Positions 56,117-64,000 of a stretch of DNA of 64,000 nucleotides are shown here, piece by piece. This DNA comes from Carnobacterium inhibens subsp. inhibens DSM 13024 (lineage in GTDB: Bacteria > Bacillota > Bacilli > Lactobacillales > Carnobacteriaceae), in assembly GCF_000746825.1 (NCBI RefSeq), contig NZ_JQIV01000006.1:868001-932000 (forward strand). Reading direction: 5' to 3'. Under the pieces are notes generated by a model. That model had not been told where the DNA came from, did no database searches, and saw only the letters and a program-made list of their open reading frames with translations. The position numbers were made by a program, and so were the translations under genes. How positions within the stretch are numbered: the stretch's first letter is position 1; each line of letters begins with the position of its first letter.

Positions 56117-57322
56117 TTAGCTTTTTTTACTTTTATTTACAATAATAACCGGTGGAGGAGCTGGATTTTCATCACTCTCATAAAGTCCAGTATAATCTTT
56201 ATACCATTTAAAGAAATGGACAACAATTACTTTTAAGACAGCGTACCCTGGAATCCCCAGAATAACTCCTGGAATCCCAAAAATCTTTCCTGCAGAAAGT
56301 AAAACTATGATAATCGTAAGCGGATGAATTTCTAGATTGCTTCCCAATATTTGCGGTTGGATCACTCTTCCTTCAATCATTTGTTCAATAGCAAATACGA
56401 TCAGTACTTTGATCAGCATGCTTGGAGAATCCACTAAAGCAATGACAATAGCTGGGATAGTTGCTAAAAATGATCCAAGGTAAGGAATCAAGTTTAAAAA
56501 ACCGGCCAATACACCTAAAGTCACAGCGTATTCTAAACCAATGATAGCAAACCCAATCCAAAACATTAACCCTACAAAAAAGGCTACTACTAGTTGGCCG
56601 CGTATATATTGACTGATTTGTGTATTGATCTCAGTTAACAAGTTATACGTACTTAGCCTCATCTTTGAAGGAATTACTTTCATTACATGATACGGTAGAC
56701 TCTTGCCATCTTTTAACAAGTAAAAAAGAATAAATGGCATCGTGATAATAGCAATCACTATATTTGTTACTGCTCCAACGACACTTCCGATACTCTCAAA
56801 AGTTGAATCCAAAACCCCATTAGCTTGTTCTGATACATTAGATAATAGATTTGTATTGAAATCGGACAATCGTGTTTGAAATTCAGATAACACATCGCTT
56901 CGTAACCAACTATCTATTTGGGTCACGATATTATCCCAATAAATAGGCCAATTTTTTATAATACTGAAAGTTTGTTCTTGAATGATTGGAATCAATGTTG
57001 TAATTCCCCAAACAATCAGTGCACCGATAATAATAAAAATCCAAGCTATCCCGAGCATCCGAGGAATTTTTTTTCGTTCCATCCAATCTACTAATGGATT
57101 AACAAGGTAATACAGTACTCCTGCTAAAATAACCGGAAGTCCAATAATACTTATAAAATCTCTGATGGGTGAAAATAAATGAGCGACTTTTGAAAATAAA
57201 AATAGATTTAGAAAGATTAAAAGTGAAACAATTAAAATGGAAACTACTTTATTATTTAAAACCCATTTCCAAAACCAGGTAACTGTTTCTCTGGTTTTTA
57301 CTTTTAGTTTTTCTTCCCCCAT
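56117..57322 (-). CDS. AI-2E family transporter (YtvI/PerM-like permease)
   Basis: A 401-residue membrane protein with eight predicted helices. Family marks are PVILAGVLYYLVNPLVDWMERKKIPR (~80-105), the central amphipathic region, GQLVVAFFVGLMFWIGF, LNLIPYLGSFLATIPAIVIAL (~275-297) and HPLTIIIVLLSAGKIFGIPGVILGIPGYA near the C-terminus. Despite the name, members export or exchange diverse solutes, including ions, and the autoinducer role is not general. The start follows 28 nt after the sorbitol-IIA-like gene on the same strand. Confidence 0.88.
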   Translation of the reverse strand: MGEEKLKVKTRETVTWFWKWVLNNKVVSILIVSLLIFLNLFLFSKVAHLFSPIRDFISIIGLPVILAGVLYYLVNPLVDWMERKKIPRMLGIAWIFIIIGALIVWGITTLIPIIQEQTFSIIKNWPIYWDNIVTQIDSWLRSDVLSEFQTRLSDFNTNLLSNVSEQANGVLDSTFESIGSVVGAVTNIVIAIITMPFILFYLLKDGKSLPYHVMKVIPSKMRLSTYNLLTEINTQISQYIRGQLVVAFFVGLMFWIGFAIIGLEYAVTLGVLAGFLNLIPYLGSFLATIPAIVIALVDSPSMLIKVLIVFAIEQMIEGRVIQPQILGSNLEIHPLTIIIVLLSAGKIFGIPGVILGIPGYAVLKVIVVHFFKWYKDYTGLYESDENPAPPPVIIVNKSKKS

Positions 57323-57350
57323 AACCTTTGCTCCAATCTATATAGTCTTT

Positions 57351-57719
57351 TTAATTGTTATAGGTAATTTTGGTACCAATCGATACTTCTGGTAATTCAT
57401 AAGGTGATAAGTAAACGCCGCTCTCGATTCGATCATCTTCTGGAACTTCTGAAAAAGAAAGGGTAACGTGACCAATAGTATTTAAATTTTCATTGGCTAA
57501 ACTTCCAACAGTTTCAATAACGTATTTTTTTTCACCGAAAGAAATTGTACTGCCTGGTTTTAATTTAGTCGTTTCTTTATCTTCTTCGAAAGACTGAATA
57601 ATAGCTACGGTACGAATATCATCTGTAGCTTGCTCTCCAAATAAAATTATCATAGGATCTTTTTTGCTGATAGCATTTTCTCCAATTGCCGTTACTGTTC
57701 CAACTAACATATTATCCAT
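57351..57719 (-). CDS. PTS glucitol/sorbitol IIA-like protein without the active-site His
   Basis: A 122-residue protein matching the EIIA-Gut family end to end: PMIILFGEQATDDIRTVAII (~22-41), KPGSTISFGEKKYVIETVGSLANENLNTIGHVTLSF (~54-89) and a final PEVSIGTKITY. In E. coli SrlB the phosphorylated residue is His-43 in FIHCH; the aligned position here is Gln-42 (IIQSF). No PTS IIB/IIC genes are near. It is therefore probably not a phosphocarrier. It is operonic with the AI-2E-type permease. Confidence 0.75.
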   Translation of the reverse strand: MDNMLVGTVTAIGENAISKKDPMIILFGEQATDDIRTVAIIQSFEEDKETTKLKPGSTISFGEKKYVIETVGSLANENLNTIGHVTLSFSEVPEDDRIESGVYLSPYELPEVSIGTKITYNN

Positions 57720-57920
57720 TCCTTTCTCATTCCTTTATTCTTTTTTATTTTACCATATTCTTGCTTTTAAAGGTTAATAAAAGCTAATCCATTCCAGTAA
57801 GATGCTAAAAACAAAAAAAGTTACTCATTGCTTTAAAAATTCCTTTTTAGTGTTTGCTACCTGTTGGAGAGACTGGTATGATAAATTGAGATAAACTACC
57901 CAATAATGGAGGTGGATTTT

Positions 57921-60026
57921 ATGAATTCTACTACTAATGAGCAGAACTTAAAAATAGAACAAGCAGAAAAACAAATCAAAGAGATTCATCATCCCTCATT
58001 TGTTTTAAAAAAACAAGACGATGATTTACTAACTACTGTCACATTAACAAATGAACTTTCAGCTGAATTAATAGAGTTTTTTATTTTACATAGAGAAACA
58101 GGAGAAAAATATCCTTTTAAAGCACAGTTCGCTAATGGGGCCCACTCTTTCTCAGTTAATATCCGTTCCTTTATTAAGCAATACGCACCTGTAGATCCAA
58201 AAGAACATTTTGAATTTTATTTTACTATTCGTTATACAATAGATGGTCACTCAATTTTTAAAGATGAACCTCTATCTCTTAATCGCTTTGATCATTATGA
58301 ATCCTATGGTCTGACTGAAGTTCAAGATAGCGGCCACCGTCTTTACCCTTACTTTAGCCGAATAACCCAAGGCTTTTGCTTTACGATCAACATTCCAGTA
58401 CGAAGTGTGCGTTATATCAAACAGTCAACTATAGATTCTGTACAATTAAAAAAAGATACTTTAACACTTACTGGCACAATTATGACGAAAGCAAATCCAA
58501 TTAATCGAATCGATACAATTTTGGTAGGAAGAAAATTTGGCCATCGTCAAACAATCCATTCAGACCATCAGCTGATTCAGTCAGAAGACATCACACATCT
58601 TTATTCTTACAACTATCAGATCAACTTAGACTTAGCTGATTGTGCACATGAGTTCTTTCTGAACAAAACCGGCGATGAAGATTTTGATTTATACTTTGAA
58701 TTATACTTAAATGGACTTTTTGAACCGACTGTTATCCGTGTTTCCAATCCTAGTGATGCCAATGCGAAAAAAAATTACACTTATTTTTCACATAGTTATG
58801 GAAAGAAAACTATGGTGTTAGCTCCTAATTTCACTGGTCAATCAAATAATTTTATTCTTTCAGTAACGAACTTTCAAAAGGAATCATTTGAATACATGAA
58901 AGAACTCCTTCCATTTATCCCAGTTTTGCGCCCATTTTACAGTAATCGAAGCATTTGGATCATTGGGGAAACACCCATGGAAGCTAGAAATAATGGATGG
59001 AATTTTTATCGTTATATGAGACAGAATTACCCCGAAAAAGAGGTTTACTATGTGATCGATAGCCATTCTCCAGATTATGCTAAAGCAGCAGAATTAGGTG
59101 AAGATCATCTTTTGATCTATAAATCAAAAAAATATATTTGGACTTTAGCAATGGCTCAATTGCTGGTGACTACTGAAGAACCTTATGCTATTTTGCCAAC
59201 ACGCAATCCGTTATGGTTAGATGTGTTAAGTGCTAAAAAGGTTCTTTTGCCAAAGAATGTACTCGGCTTACACAATGCAAAATCAACTTTTGAATACAAT
59301 ACCAAACGCTTTAAAGCAGATTTAATTTTGGTAAGTTCTAAAACTGAAAAAAGATACGCTATTGAAACATTCAACTTCCCTGAAGAAAAAATTTCACTTA
59401 CCGGTTTACCGCGTTTTGATAAGTTATTAACTGTAGAAACAAGTTCAGCAACAAAACAACAAATTCTTTTATTTCCGATGAATCAAGAATCTGGTTTGCA
59501 CTATCAATCTGACGTCATTACCCATATGGCATTGTGTTTCCTTTCTTTATTAAAAAATCCAGCTTTCCTAGATTTCGTTGACCATTACCATCTTGATGTC
59601 GTAGTAGCTCTTCCTCCCTCGATGCTGCATTATTTATCAGCATTTACAGAGAATAATTGTACGGTTGTGCTACAAAGTCAAGAAGATGTTCAGCAATTAA
59701 TCAAAGATAGCAAACTATTCATAACGGATGCCGATCCTATTGCTTTTGATTTTAGCTTTCTTTTAAAACCGGTTTTATTTTATCAACCGGATATCAAAAC
59801 ACACTCTTCAGAAGAACCATTTGATTCCAGCTGTACGTACTTAAATGAGTTGCCTGGTGAAATTACAACATCAGAAGAAAGCCTCATTCATCTATTGGAT
59901 CAAATCGGCCAAAACCAATTTCAAGTTACTCGTAAGAATAAACAAAAAGTAGATGCCTTGCTTTATTATCATGATACACAATCCGCTCAACGTATCTACG
60001 AAGCTATTTCTGCCCTACTTCACTAA
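57921..60026 (+). CDS. CDP-glycerol glycerophosphotransferase-like protein, apparently lacking catalytic His
   Basis: A 701-residue protein. The N-terminal ~300 residues are beta-rich and resemble the accessory region of teichoic-acid glycerophosphotransferases. The C-terminal ~370 residues follow the TagB/TagF GT-B outline: SIWIIGETPMEARNNGWNFYRYM, VYYVIDSHSPDYAKA, DLILVSSKTEKRY, ISLTGLPRFDKLL and LFITDADPIAFDFSFLLKPVLFYQPD. The catalytic WHG-type His and the second HP motif of TagF are not evident, and the SS of the nucleotide-binding ITDYSS is replaced. It may be a wall-polymer regulator or a diverged transferase. The start at 57921 has GGAGG 8 nt upstream. Confidence 0.65.
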   Translation: MNSTTNEQNLKIEQAEKQIKEIHHPSFVLKKQDDDLLTTVTLTNELSAELIEFFILHRETGEKYPFKAQFANGAHSFSVNIRSFIKQYAPVDPKEHFEFYFTIRYTIDGHSIFKDEPLSLNRFDHYESYGLTEVQDSGHRLYPYFSRITQGFCFTINIPVRSVRYIKQSTIDSVQLKKDTLTLTGTIMTKANPINRIDTILVGRKFGHRQTIHSDHQLIQSEDITHLYSYNYQINLDLADCAHEFFLNKTGDEDFDLYFELYLNGLFEPTVIRVSNPSDANAKKNYTYFSHSYGKKTMVLAPNFTGQSNNFILSVTNFQKESFEYMKELLPFIPVLRPFYSNRSIWIIGETPMEARNNGWNFYRYMRQNYPEKEVYYVIDSHSPDYAKAAELGEDHLLIYKSKKYIWTLAMAQLLVTTEEPYAILPTRNPLWLDVLSAKKVLLPKNVLGLHNAKSTFEYNTKRFKADLILVSSKTEKRYAIETFNFPEEKISLTGLPRFDKLLTVETSSATKQQILLFPMNQESGLHYQSDVITHMALCFLSLLKNPAFLDFVDHYHLDVVVALPPSMLHYLSAFTENNCTVVLQSQEDVQQLIKDSKLFITDADPIAFDFSFLLKPVLFYQPDIKTHSSEEPFDSSCTYLNELPGEITTSEESLIHLLDQIGQNQFQVTRKNKQKVDALLYYHDTQSAQRIYEAISALLH

Positions 60027-60060
60027 CCAACTAACAATTGTATCGTTCGTCCATTAAGTT

Positions 60061-60097
60061 TAAAAAGACACTTTTTGTAAAAAAAGTGTCTTTTTAC
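60061..60097 (+). terminator. terminator after the glycerophosphotransferase-like gene
   Basis: AAAAAGACACTTTTT and AAAAAGTGTCTTTTT arms with a 5-nt loop. Confidence 0.8.
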
Positions 60098-60168
60098 TTT
60101 AAATCTTTAATCAGCTAGTGCTATACTTGAAATTGAAAACTGTTACATAAAACCAAGGAGGCTTTACA

Positions 60169-61227
60169 ATGAAAGAAACCATCTATCTAGGAACGTATAC
60201 TAAAGGAAATAGTGAAGGTATTTATGAAATCGCATTAAACACTGAAACGAAACGCTTAGAGGAAGCTAAACTTGTAGCCAAGGTAGGCAATCCAACTTAT
60301 TTAACTTTATCAAATGGAAAAGATATCATCTATTCTGTTAGTAAAACAGATCAAGGTGGCGGAATCGCTGCTTTCAAGAAAAAACCTGCTACAACATATG
60401 AAAATACGACTACTTTTTTTGAAAAAACGAGTGAATTAATTGAAGAAAATGCTGCTCCGCCTTGTTACGTTGCTTATGATGCGGATCGTTCGCTTGTTTA
60501 TACAACAAGTTACCATGATGGATTTGTTTCTGTATATAAAGCAAACAATAAAGGCTCATTGACGTTAACTGATGTCAAACAACATGAAGGCTCAAGCGTT
60601 CATGAAAATCAAGAAAAAGCTCATGCTCATTACTTAGATCTTACTCCGGATAAAAAGTATGTGGTGGCTTGTGATCTAGGAACAGATAATGTTTTTACTT
60701 ACCAAGTTTCTGAAGAAGGCAAACTAAATCTAGTTCAGACTTATAAAGCAAATCCAGGTACTGGCCCTCGCCACTTAGTTTTTCATCCAAATGGTAAATT
60801 TGCTTACCTTGTAGGAGAACTAACTAGTGAAATTGTTGTCTTAGCTTACAATGCGACAGATGGTTCATTTGAAACGGTTCAAACTGTTTCTTCTATTCCA
60901 GAATCTCATACAACATTTAACAGCGGGTCAGCTGTACGTGTGACTGAAGATGGACGCTTTTTATACTCTTCAAATCGTGGCCACAACTCAATTGCAGTTT
61001 ACTCTATAAATGAAACTGGAGATACAATTGAACGAATTCAGTTGATTTCATCTGAAGGAGATACTCCTCGTGACTTTGCACTAGATCCAACTGAACAATT
61101 TGTAGTAGTCGGACATCAAAATTCAGATAAACTAACGCTATTTGAAAGAGATGCTGAAACAGGTCTGTTATCTCTGCTACAAAAAGATGTTTATGCTCCA
61201 GAATGTGTTTGCGTCGCATTTGAATAA
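60169..61227 (+). CDS. pgl: lactonase-family beta-propeller (6-phosphogluconolactonase, YkgB type)
   Basis: A 352-residue seven-bladed propeller. It starts YLGTYTKGNSEGIYEIALN and has the conserved HAHYLDLTPDKKYVVACDLGTDNV (~150-172), GTGPRHLVFHPNGKFAYLVGEL (~198-219) and FLYSSNRGHNSIAVY (~267-281), which form the lactone-binding face. It would hydrolyse 6-phosphogluconolactone in the oxidative pentose-phosphate path, though other lactones are possible. AAGGAGG precedes the ATG. It is monocistronic with a terminator at 61235. Confidence 0.88.
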   Translation: MKETIYLGTYTKGNSEGIYEIALNTETKRLEEAKLVAKVGNPTYLTLSNGKDIIYSVSKTDQGGGIAAFKKKPATTYENTTTFFEKTSELIEENAAPPCYVAYDADRSLVYTTSYHDGFVSVYKANNKGSLTLTDVKQHEGSSVHENQEKAHAHYLDLTPDKKYVVACDLGTDNVFTYQVSEEGKLNLVQTYKANPGTGPRHLVFHPNGKFAYLVGELTSEIVVLAYNATDGSFETVQTVSSIPESHTTFNSGSAVRVTEDGRFLYSSNRGHNSIAVYSINETGDTIERIQLISSEGDTPRDFALDPTEQFVVVGHQNSDKLTLFERDAETGLLSLLQKDVYAPECVCVAFE

Positions 61228-61234
61228 GAAACTT

Positions 61235-61279
61235 AAAAACCTAGTTGGAAGCCGATAACGGTTTTCAACTAGGTTTTTA
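61235..61279 (+). terminator. lactonase terminator
   Basis: AAAAACCTAGTTG and CAACTAGGTTTTT form a 13-bp stem. Confidence 0.8.
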
Positions 61280-61374
61280 TTTTACCTCTATTTAATTTAT
61301 CTCTAATTAAACTTATTTATTGTAAGCTGATTTTAGATATGGTATAGTTACTTTGTTGAAAGGAGATGAAACAA

Positions 61375-62280
61375 GTGATAAAAGGTCTTCACCATATTTC
61401 TGCTTTCACTAAATCTGCTAAAACCAATCACTATTTTTATACCGTTGTGCTCGGTTTACGATTTGTAAAAAGCACGGTCAATCAAGAAAATACATCTATT
61501 CGCCATTTATTTTATGGAGACTACCAAGGCAACCCTGGTACGTTATTAACCTTTTTTGAGCTAAAAAGAGCTGGTCGTTCTTATAATGAAACCAACTATT
61601 TCTCTACTATAACCTTAAAGATTCCAAAAGGTACACTCTCTTATTGGAAAACTCGTTTAGCTCATTTTTCAATCGAGAGTCATGTAGATTTAGAAAACCA
61701 ACGTTTATTTTTTAAAGATCCTGATCAGATGGAACTTTCATTAATTGAAGTAGATGACATTATTCTTACTGAAAATGCGACTAAGCATTCTGACATTCCA
61801 CAATCTAATCAAATTATTGGTATTTTTGAAGCCGAACTTACCGTTAAACGTCCGGATGAAACTCTCTCTTTCCTTAAAACGTTTTTAGGTCTAACCCCTA
61901 CTAATCAGCATTCTCAGTTAAAAGATACACAACAAAGTGCACTTACATTTGTTGGTTCTAACAAGAAATCATCATTATCTCGCATGGGAAGAGGATCCAT
62001 AGATCATATTGCTTACACTGTCTCTTCCGCTAAAGAACTTGAGGAATTGTATCAAAAAGCAGTACATCACCACATCGTCATTGAACAATATATTGAACGT
62101 GGTTATTTTAAAAGCTTGTATGTAAAAGAGCCAAATGGGTTACGCATTGAGATAGCCACTGAGACTCCTGGTTTTACCTTGGACGAACCCATTGAAGCAT
62201 TGGGAAATAAACTTGCACTACCTATTTTTTTAGAGAATAAAAGAGCCGTAATCGAAGCTCAATTGGAGGATTTTCAATAG
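61375..62280 (+). CDS. ring-cleaving dioxygenase-like VOC protein (MhqO/LinE type)
   Basis: A 301-residue double VOC protein. Module 1: GLHHISAFTKSAKTNHYFYTVVLGLRFVKSTVN with metal His-His, then GTLLTFFELKR. Module 2: MGRGSIDHIAYTVSSAKELEE with a metal His (~205) and ERGYFKSLYVKEPNGLRIEIATETPGF with the metal Glu. It resembles hydroquinone dioxygenases of the Mhq detoxification systems. The preferred start is GTG at 61375, 9 nt after AGGAG; the ATG at 61366 overlaps that site. A decayed paralogue follows directly, then a flavin reductase, so this is a redox-detoxification cluster. Confidence 0.82.
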   Translation: MIKGLHHISAFTKSAKTNHYFYTVVLGLRFVKSTVNQENTSIRHLFYGDYQGNPGTLLTFFELKRAGRSYNETNYFSTITLKIPKGTLSYWKTRLAHFSIESHVDLENQRLFFKDPDQMELSLIEVDDIILTENATKHSDIPQSNQIIGIFEAELTVKRPDETLSFLKTFLGLTPTNQHSQLKDTQQSALTFVGSNKKSSLSRMGRGSIDHIAYTVSSAKELEELYQKAVHHHIVIEQYIERGYFKSLYVKEPNGLRIEIATETPGFTLDEPIEALGNKLALPIFLENKRAVIEAQLEDFQ

Positions 62281-62281
62281 G

Positions 62282-62799
62282 AACGAATTAAAAAGAATTC
62301 ACCATATTACAGCCATTACAGGTTTAGATCCTATCTTTTTGCGTGTTAAAAACTTTGATTTTATGAAAGAAGTATTGGAAAAAGTTCTCTTATTTAAATT
62401 TAAAGAAATAAAGAAAGAAAATCAATTCCACCTGTTCGAAGTCGGTGAAGGTGGAATTGGCGCACAAGTAATCGTTGAACACAATGAACTCCTTCCTGAT
62501 ACCCGATCTCAGGATATGTTGATCTTTTTTATTTTGAATCGCTATATGCTAGTATTTCACCAGGTATTTTATTTGATTTCGCAACAGATGGTCCTGGTTT
62601 TATTGATGATGAAGAAAGTTATGAGACGTTAGGAGAGACATTAGCTTTGCCTCCTAAATCTAGAGACCGACGTGAAAAAATTGAAAAACTTGTTCGACCA
62701 ATTGATACAATTCGCAGCACAAAAGTATTCGAAAAAGAATACTTAAATGAACAAAAGCATGAGGTACTTTACTGTATCTTGTGTACATTAACTAATTAG
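62282..62799 (+). pseudogene. decayed second MhqO-like ring-cleaving dioxygenase
   Basis: The frame opens NELKRIHHITAITG, the typical VOC start, then jumps to LDPIFLRVKNFDFMKEVLEK...EVGEGGIGAQVIVEHN, with about 100 residues of module 1 missing. After RSQDM there is a further loss of ~30 residues and a frameshift. The second frame then reads YFESLYASISPGILFDFATD, GPGFIDDEESYETLGETLAL, then VRPIDTIRSTKVFEKEYL to a TAG at 62797. Intact homologues are ~310 residues. It lies immediately after the intact paralogue and 13 nt before the flavin reductase gene. Confidence 0.8.
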
Positions 62800-62812
62800 G
62801 AAGTGGCACATA

Positions 62813-63433
62813 ATGATTCATTATAAAGCAGAACAATTATCTAAAAAACAACAGTATAAATTTGTAAGCGGCAGTGTAATCCCACGTCCGATTGCTTGGG
62901 TCACCTCATTATCAAAAGACGGATCTGTAGTAAATGCAGCTCCTTTCAGCTTTTTTAGCGCTGCTTCAAATGAATTGCCTTTGCTGACTGTTGCTATTTT
63001 AAGAAAAGATGGCGCAATAAAAGATACCGCTCGCAATATCATTGATCAAAAAGAAGCTGTCATCCATATTGTTGATCAGTCTGTGGTGGAAGAAATGAAT
63101 CAAACTTCTGCCCCCCTTTCCCCAGATGAAAGTGAAATTGATCAAACGGGTTTAACATTAGTCGATAGTGTAACAGTAAAGGTTCCTTCTATTGTAGAAG
63201 CTAAAATACGTTTTGAAGGCGTCTTGCATCAATATGTACCGATTAAAAATGAAAATGAGGAAATCGTAACGGATTTCTTTTTCATCCGAGTAACAGATTT
63301 CTTTTTTGACGAGAAAGTGTTTGATCAAGAAAAAGAATACATTTTAAATGACCAATTAAACCCTGTTGCGCGACTTGCGGGTAATCAATACGCTACATTA
63401 AATGAAGAATTTACTATTGTACGCCCAAAGTAA
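62813..63433 (+). CDS. flavin reductase-like FMN-binding protein
   Basis: A 206-residue split-barrel flavoprotein of the flavin reductase-like (DIM6/NTAB) group. It shows YKFVSGSVIPRPIAWVTSLSKDG and NAAPFSFFSAASNELPLLTVAI (~44-65), which contact FMN, then KDTARNIIDQKEAVIHIV. It could reduce flavins for an oxygenase or reduce quinones. It is preceded by AGGAAG and follows the dioxygenase pseudogene by 13 nt, so it is probably the third gene of the same transcript. A terminator follows at 63437. Confidence 0.85.
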   Translation: MIHYKAEQLSKKQQYKFVSGSVIPRPIAWVTSLSKDGSVVNAAPFSFFSAASNELPLLTVAILRKDGAIKDTARNIIDQKEAVIHIVDQSVVEEMNQTSAPLSPDESEIDQTGLTLVDSVTVKVPSIVEAKIRFEGVLHQYVPIKNENEEIVTDFFFIRVTDFFFDEKVFDQEKEYILNDQLNPVARLAGNQYATLNEEFTIVRPK

Positions 63434-63436
63434 GCT

Positions 63437-63483
63437 AAAAAGAGACACTCAAGAAGAAAAAATTCTTGAGTGTCTCTTTTTTT
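63437..63483. terminator. bidirectional terminator
   Basis: A perfect 19-bp stem (AAAAAGAGACACTCAAGAA and complement) with a 7-nt loop between convergent genes. Confidence 0.85.
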
Positions 63484-63489
63484 TGGATT

Positions 63490-64000
63490 TTATTGTTTTA
63501 TTGGACGATTGCATTCATGTAAATACAATAGGACTGCAAAAATTAAAATGACTAGATTTATACTAACTGTAATAGTTTTGATTTCGAATGGAAGGACACC
63601 TATATTAGCTATTAATCCGAACAATAGAATGATTATCATGCCTCCTAACATTCCTATTAGGTTCATCATGCTCTGCTTAATAAGTTGCGTTTCATCCTGC
63701 CAGTCATAATAGGCCATCCTATTTCCAATAAAAATACCGGCTACTGCAGTAAATAATGAAAAAATAAGTGGTGTGATTATTATCAAAATCGTTTCAATAA
63801 AGCTAGTATTCAAGGCGATGCTAAACAATATTGAACAGACGATCGATGTTGGAATGGTAAAAGTCAGATTGGATAACAAATAACTATCATATAGTGTTTT
63901 TGGAGAAATTGGCAATGATTTAATCAACCAGATGTTTTTTCCTTCTAATGCAAGTGAAATAGCAGCCGTATTGGACATAGAAACCATAGCTGCAATGACA
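63490..64000 (-). CDS. ABC exporter permease, C-terminal part (cut by window edge)
   Basis: At least 169 residues of a membrane protein whose frame stays open to the window edge, so the true start lies beyond 64000. The first visible part, AAISLALEGKNIWLIKSLPISPKTLYDSYLLSN, is the conserved loop of the putative ABC exporter permease family (large multi-helix subunits paired with an ATPase). Four to five membrane helices follow, ending HECNRPIKQ. The cognate ATPase gene is presumably outside the window. Confidence 0.75.
   Translation of the reverse strand, partial: VIAAMVSMSNTAAISLALEGKNIWLIKSLPISPKTLYDSYLLSNLTFTIPTSIVCSILFSIALNTSFIETILIIITPLIFSLFTAVAGIFIGNRMAYYDWQDETQLIKQSMMNLIGMLGGMIIILLFGLIANIGVLPFEIKTITVSINLVILIFAVLLYLHECNRPIKQ

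Overview
The window looks like a chromosomal stretch of a low-GC Gram-positive bacterium of the order Lactobacillales. A Carnobacterium-like member of the Carnobacteriaceae is my best guess; that name is inference from gene content and base composition, not from a search. Supporting signs are strong AGGAGG-type ribosome sites, an eight-gene F-type ATP synthase operon followed by a DUF1146 gene, murA, mbl and an EpuA-type gene, the murT-gatD pair, a lipoteichoic acid synthase, and the order glyA / ywlC / prmC / prfA / tdk. No rRNA, tRNA, CRISPR array or complete insertion sequence was seen.

Layout. 0.1-3.6 kb: an ABC exporter divergent from an Rgg-type regulator, then a GNAT acetyltransferase. 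3.7-14.2 kb: an accessory region of small AT-rich gene modules (permease pair, small membrane proteins, RelE-type toxin remnant, DinB-like protein, HTH plus membrane pair, PadR plus DUF2812 pair, MarR detoxification operon, GNAT). The modules are separated by nine copies of one 28-bp imperfect palindrome. All copies have the same orientation and a fixed 14-nt centre, and most are followed by a hairpin. At the right end lies a decayed tyrosine recombinase with half of the same palindrome just upstream of its start. This resembles an integron-type gene-cassette array and is the main discovery candidate. 14.2-16.2 kb: debris (second recombinase tail, decayed secreted-peptide gene) and a small HTH-membrane gene.

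16.2-35.6 kb is mostly housekeeping: VanZ-like protein, LtaS, a degenerate ABC pair, a two-component system, a LysM-3D wall protein with a WalR-like box, a short SSB, epuA/mbl/murA, and the complete ATP synthase genes atpBEFHAGDC (transcribed leftward, with no atpI visible). 36-44 kb: upp, glyA, ywlC, prmC, prfA, tdk (leftward) and murT-gatD (rightward). 44.3-45.25 kb is gene-free and holds two unrelated tandem repeats (52 bp and 123 bp).

45-64 kb carries metabolic and stress genes: manA, a serine hydrolase, CatE-like dioxygenase, metallo-hydrolase, heterodimeric ABC exporter, azoreductase, M20 amidohydrolase, lipoprotein, AI-2E-type permease with a sorbitol-IIA-like protein lacking its phosphorylatable His, a divergent glycerophosphotransferase-like protein, a lactonase, a ring-cleaving dioxygenase next to a decayed paralogue, a flavin reductase, and the end of an ABC exporter permease cut by the window edge. 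Azoreductase, CatE/MhqO-like proteins, flavin reductase and the MarR-nitroreductase operon together suggest quinone or electrophile defence (inference).
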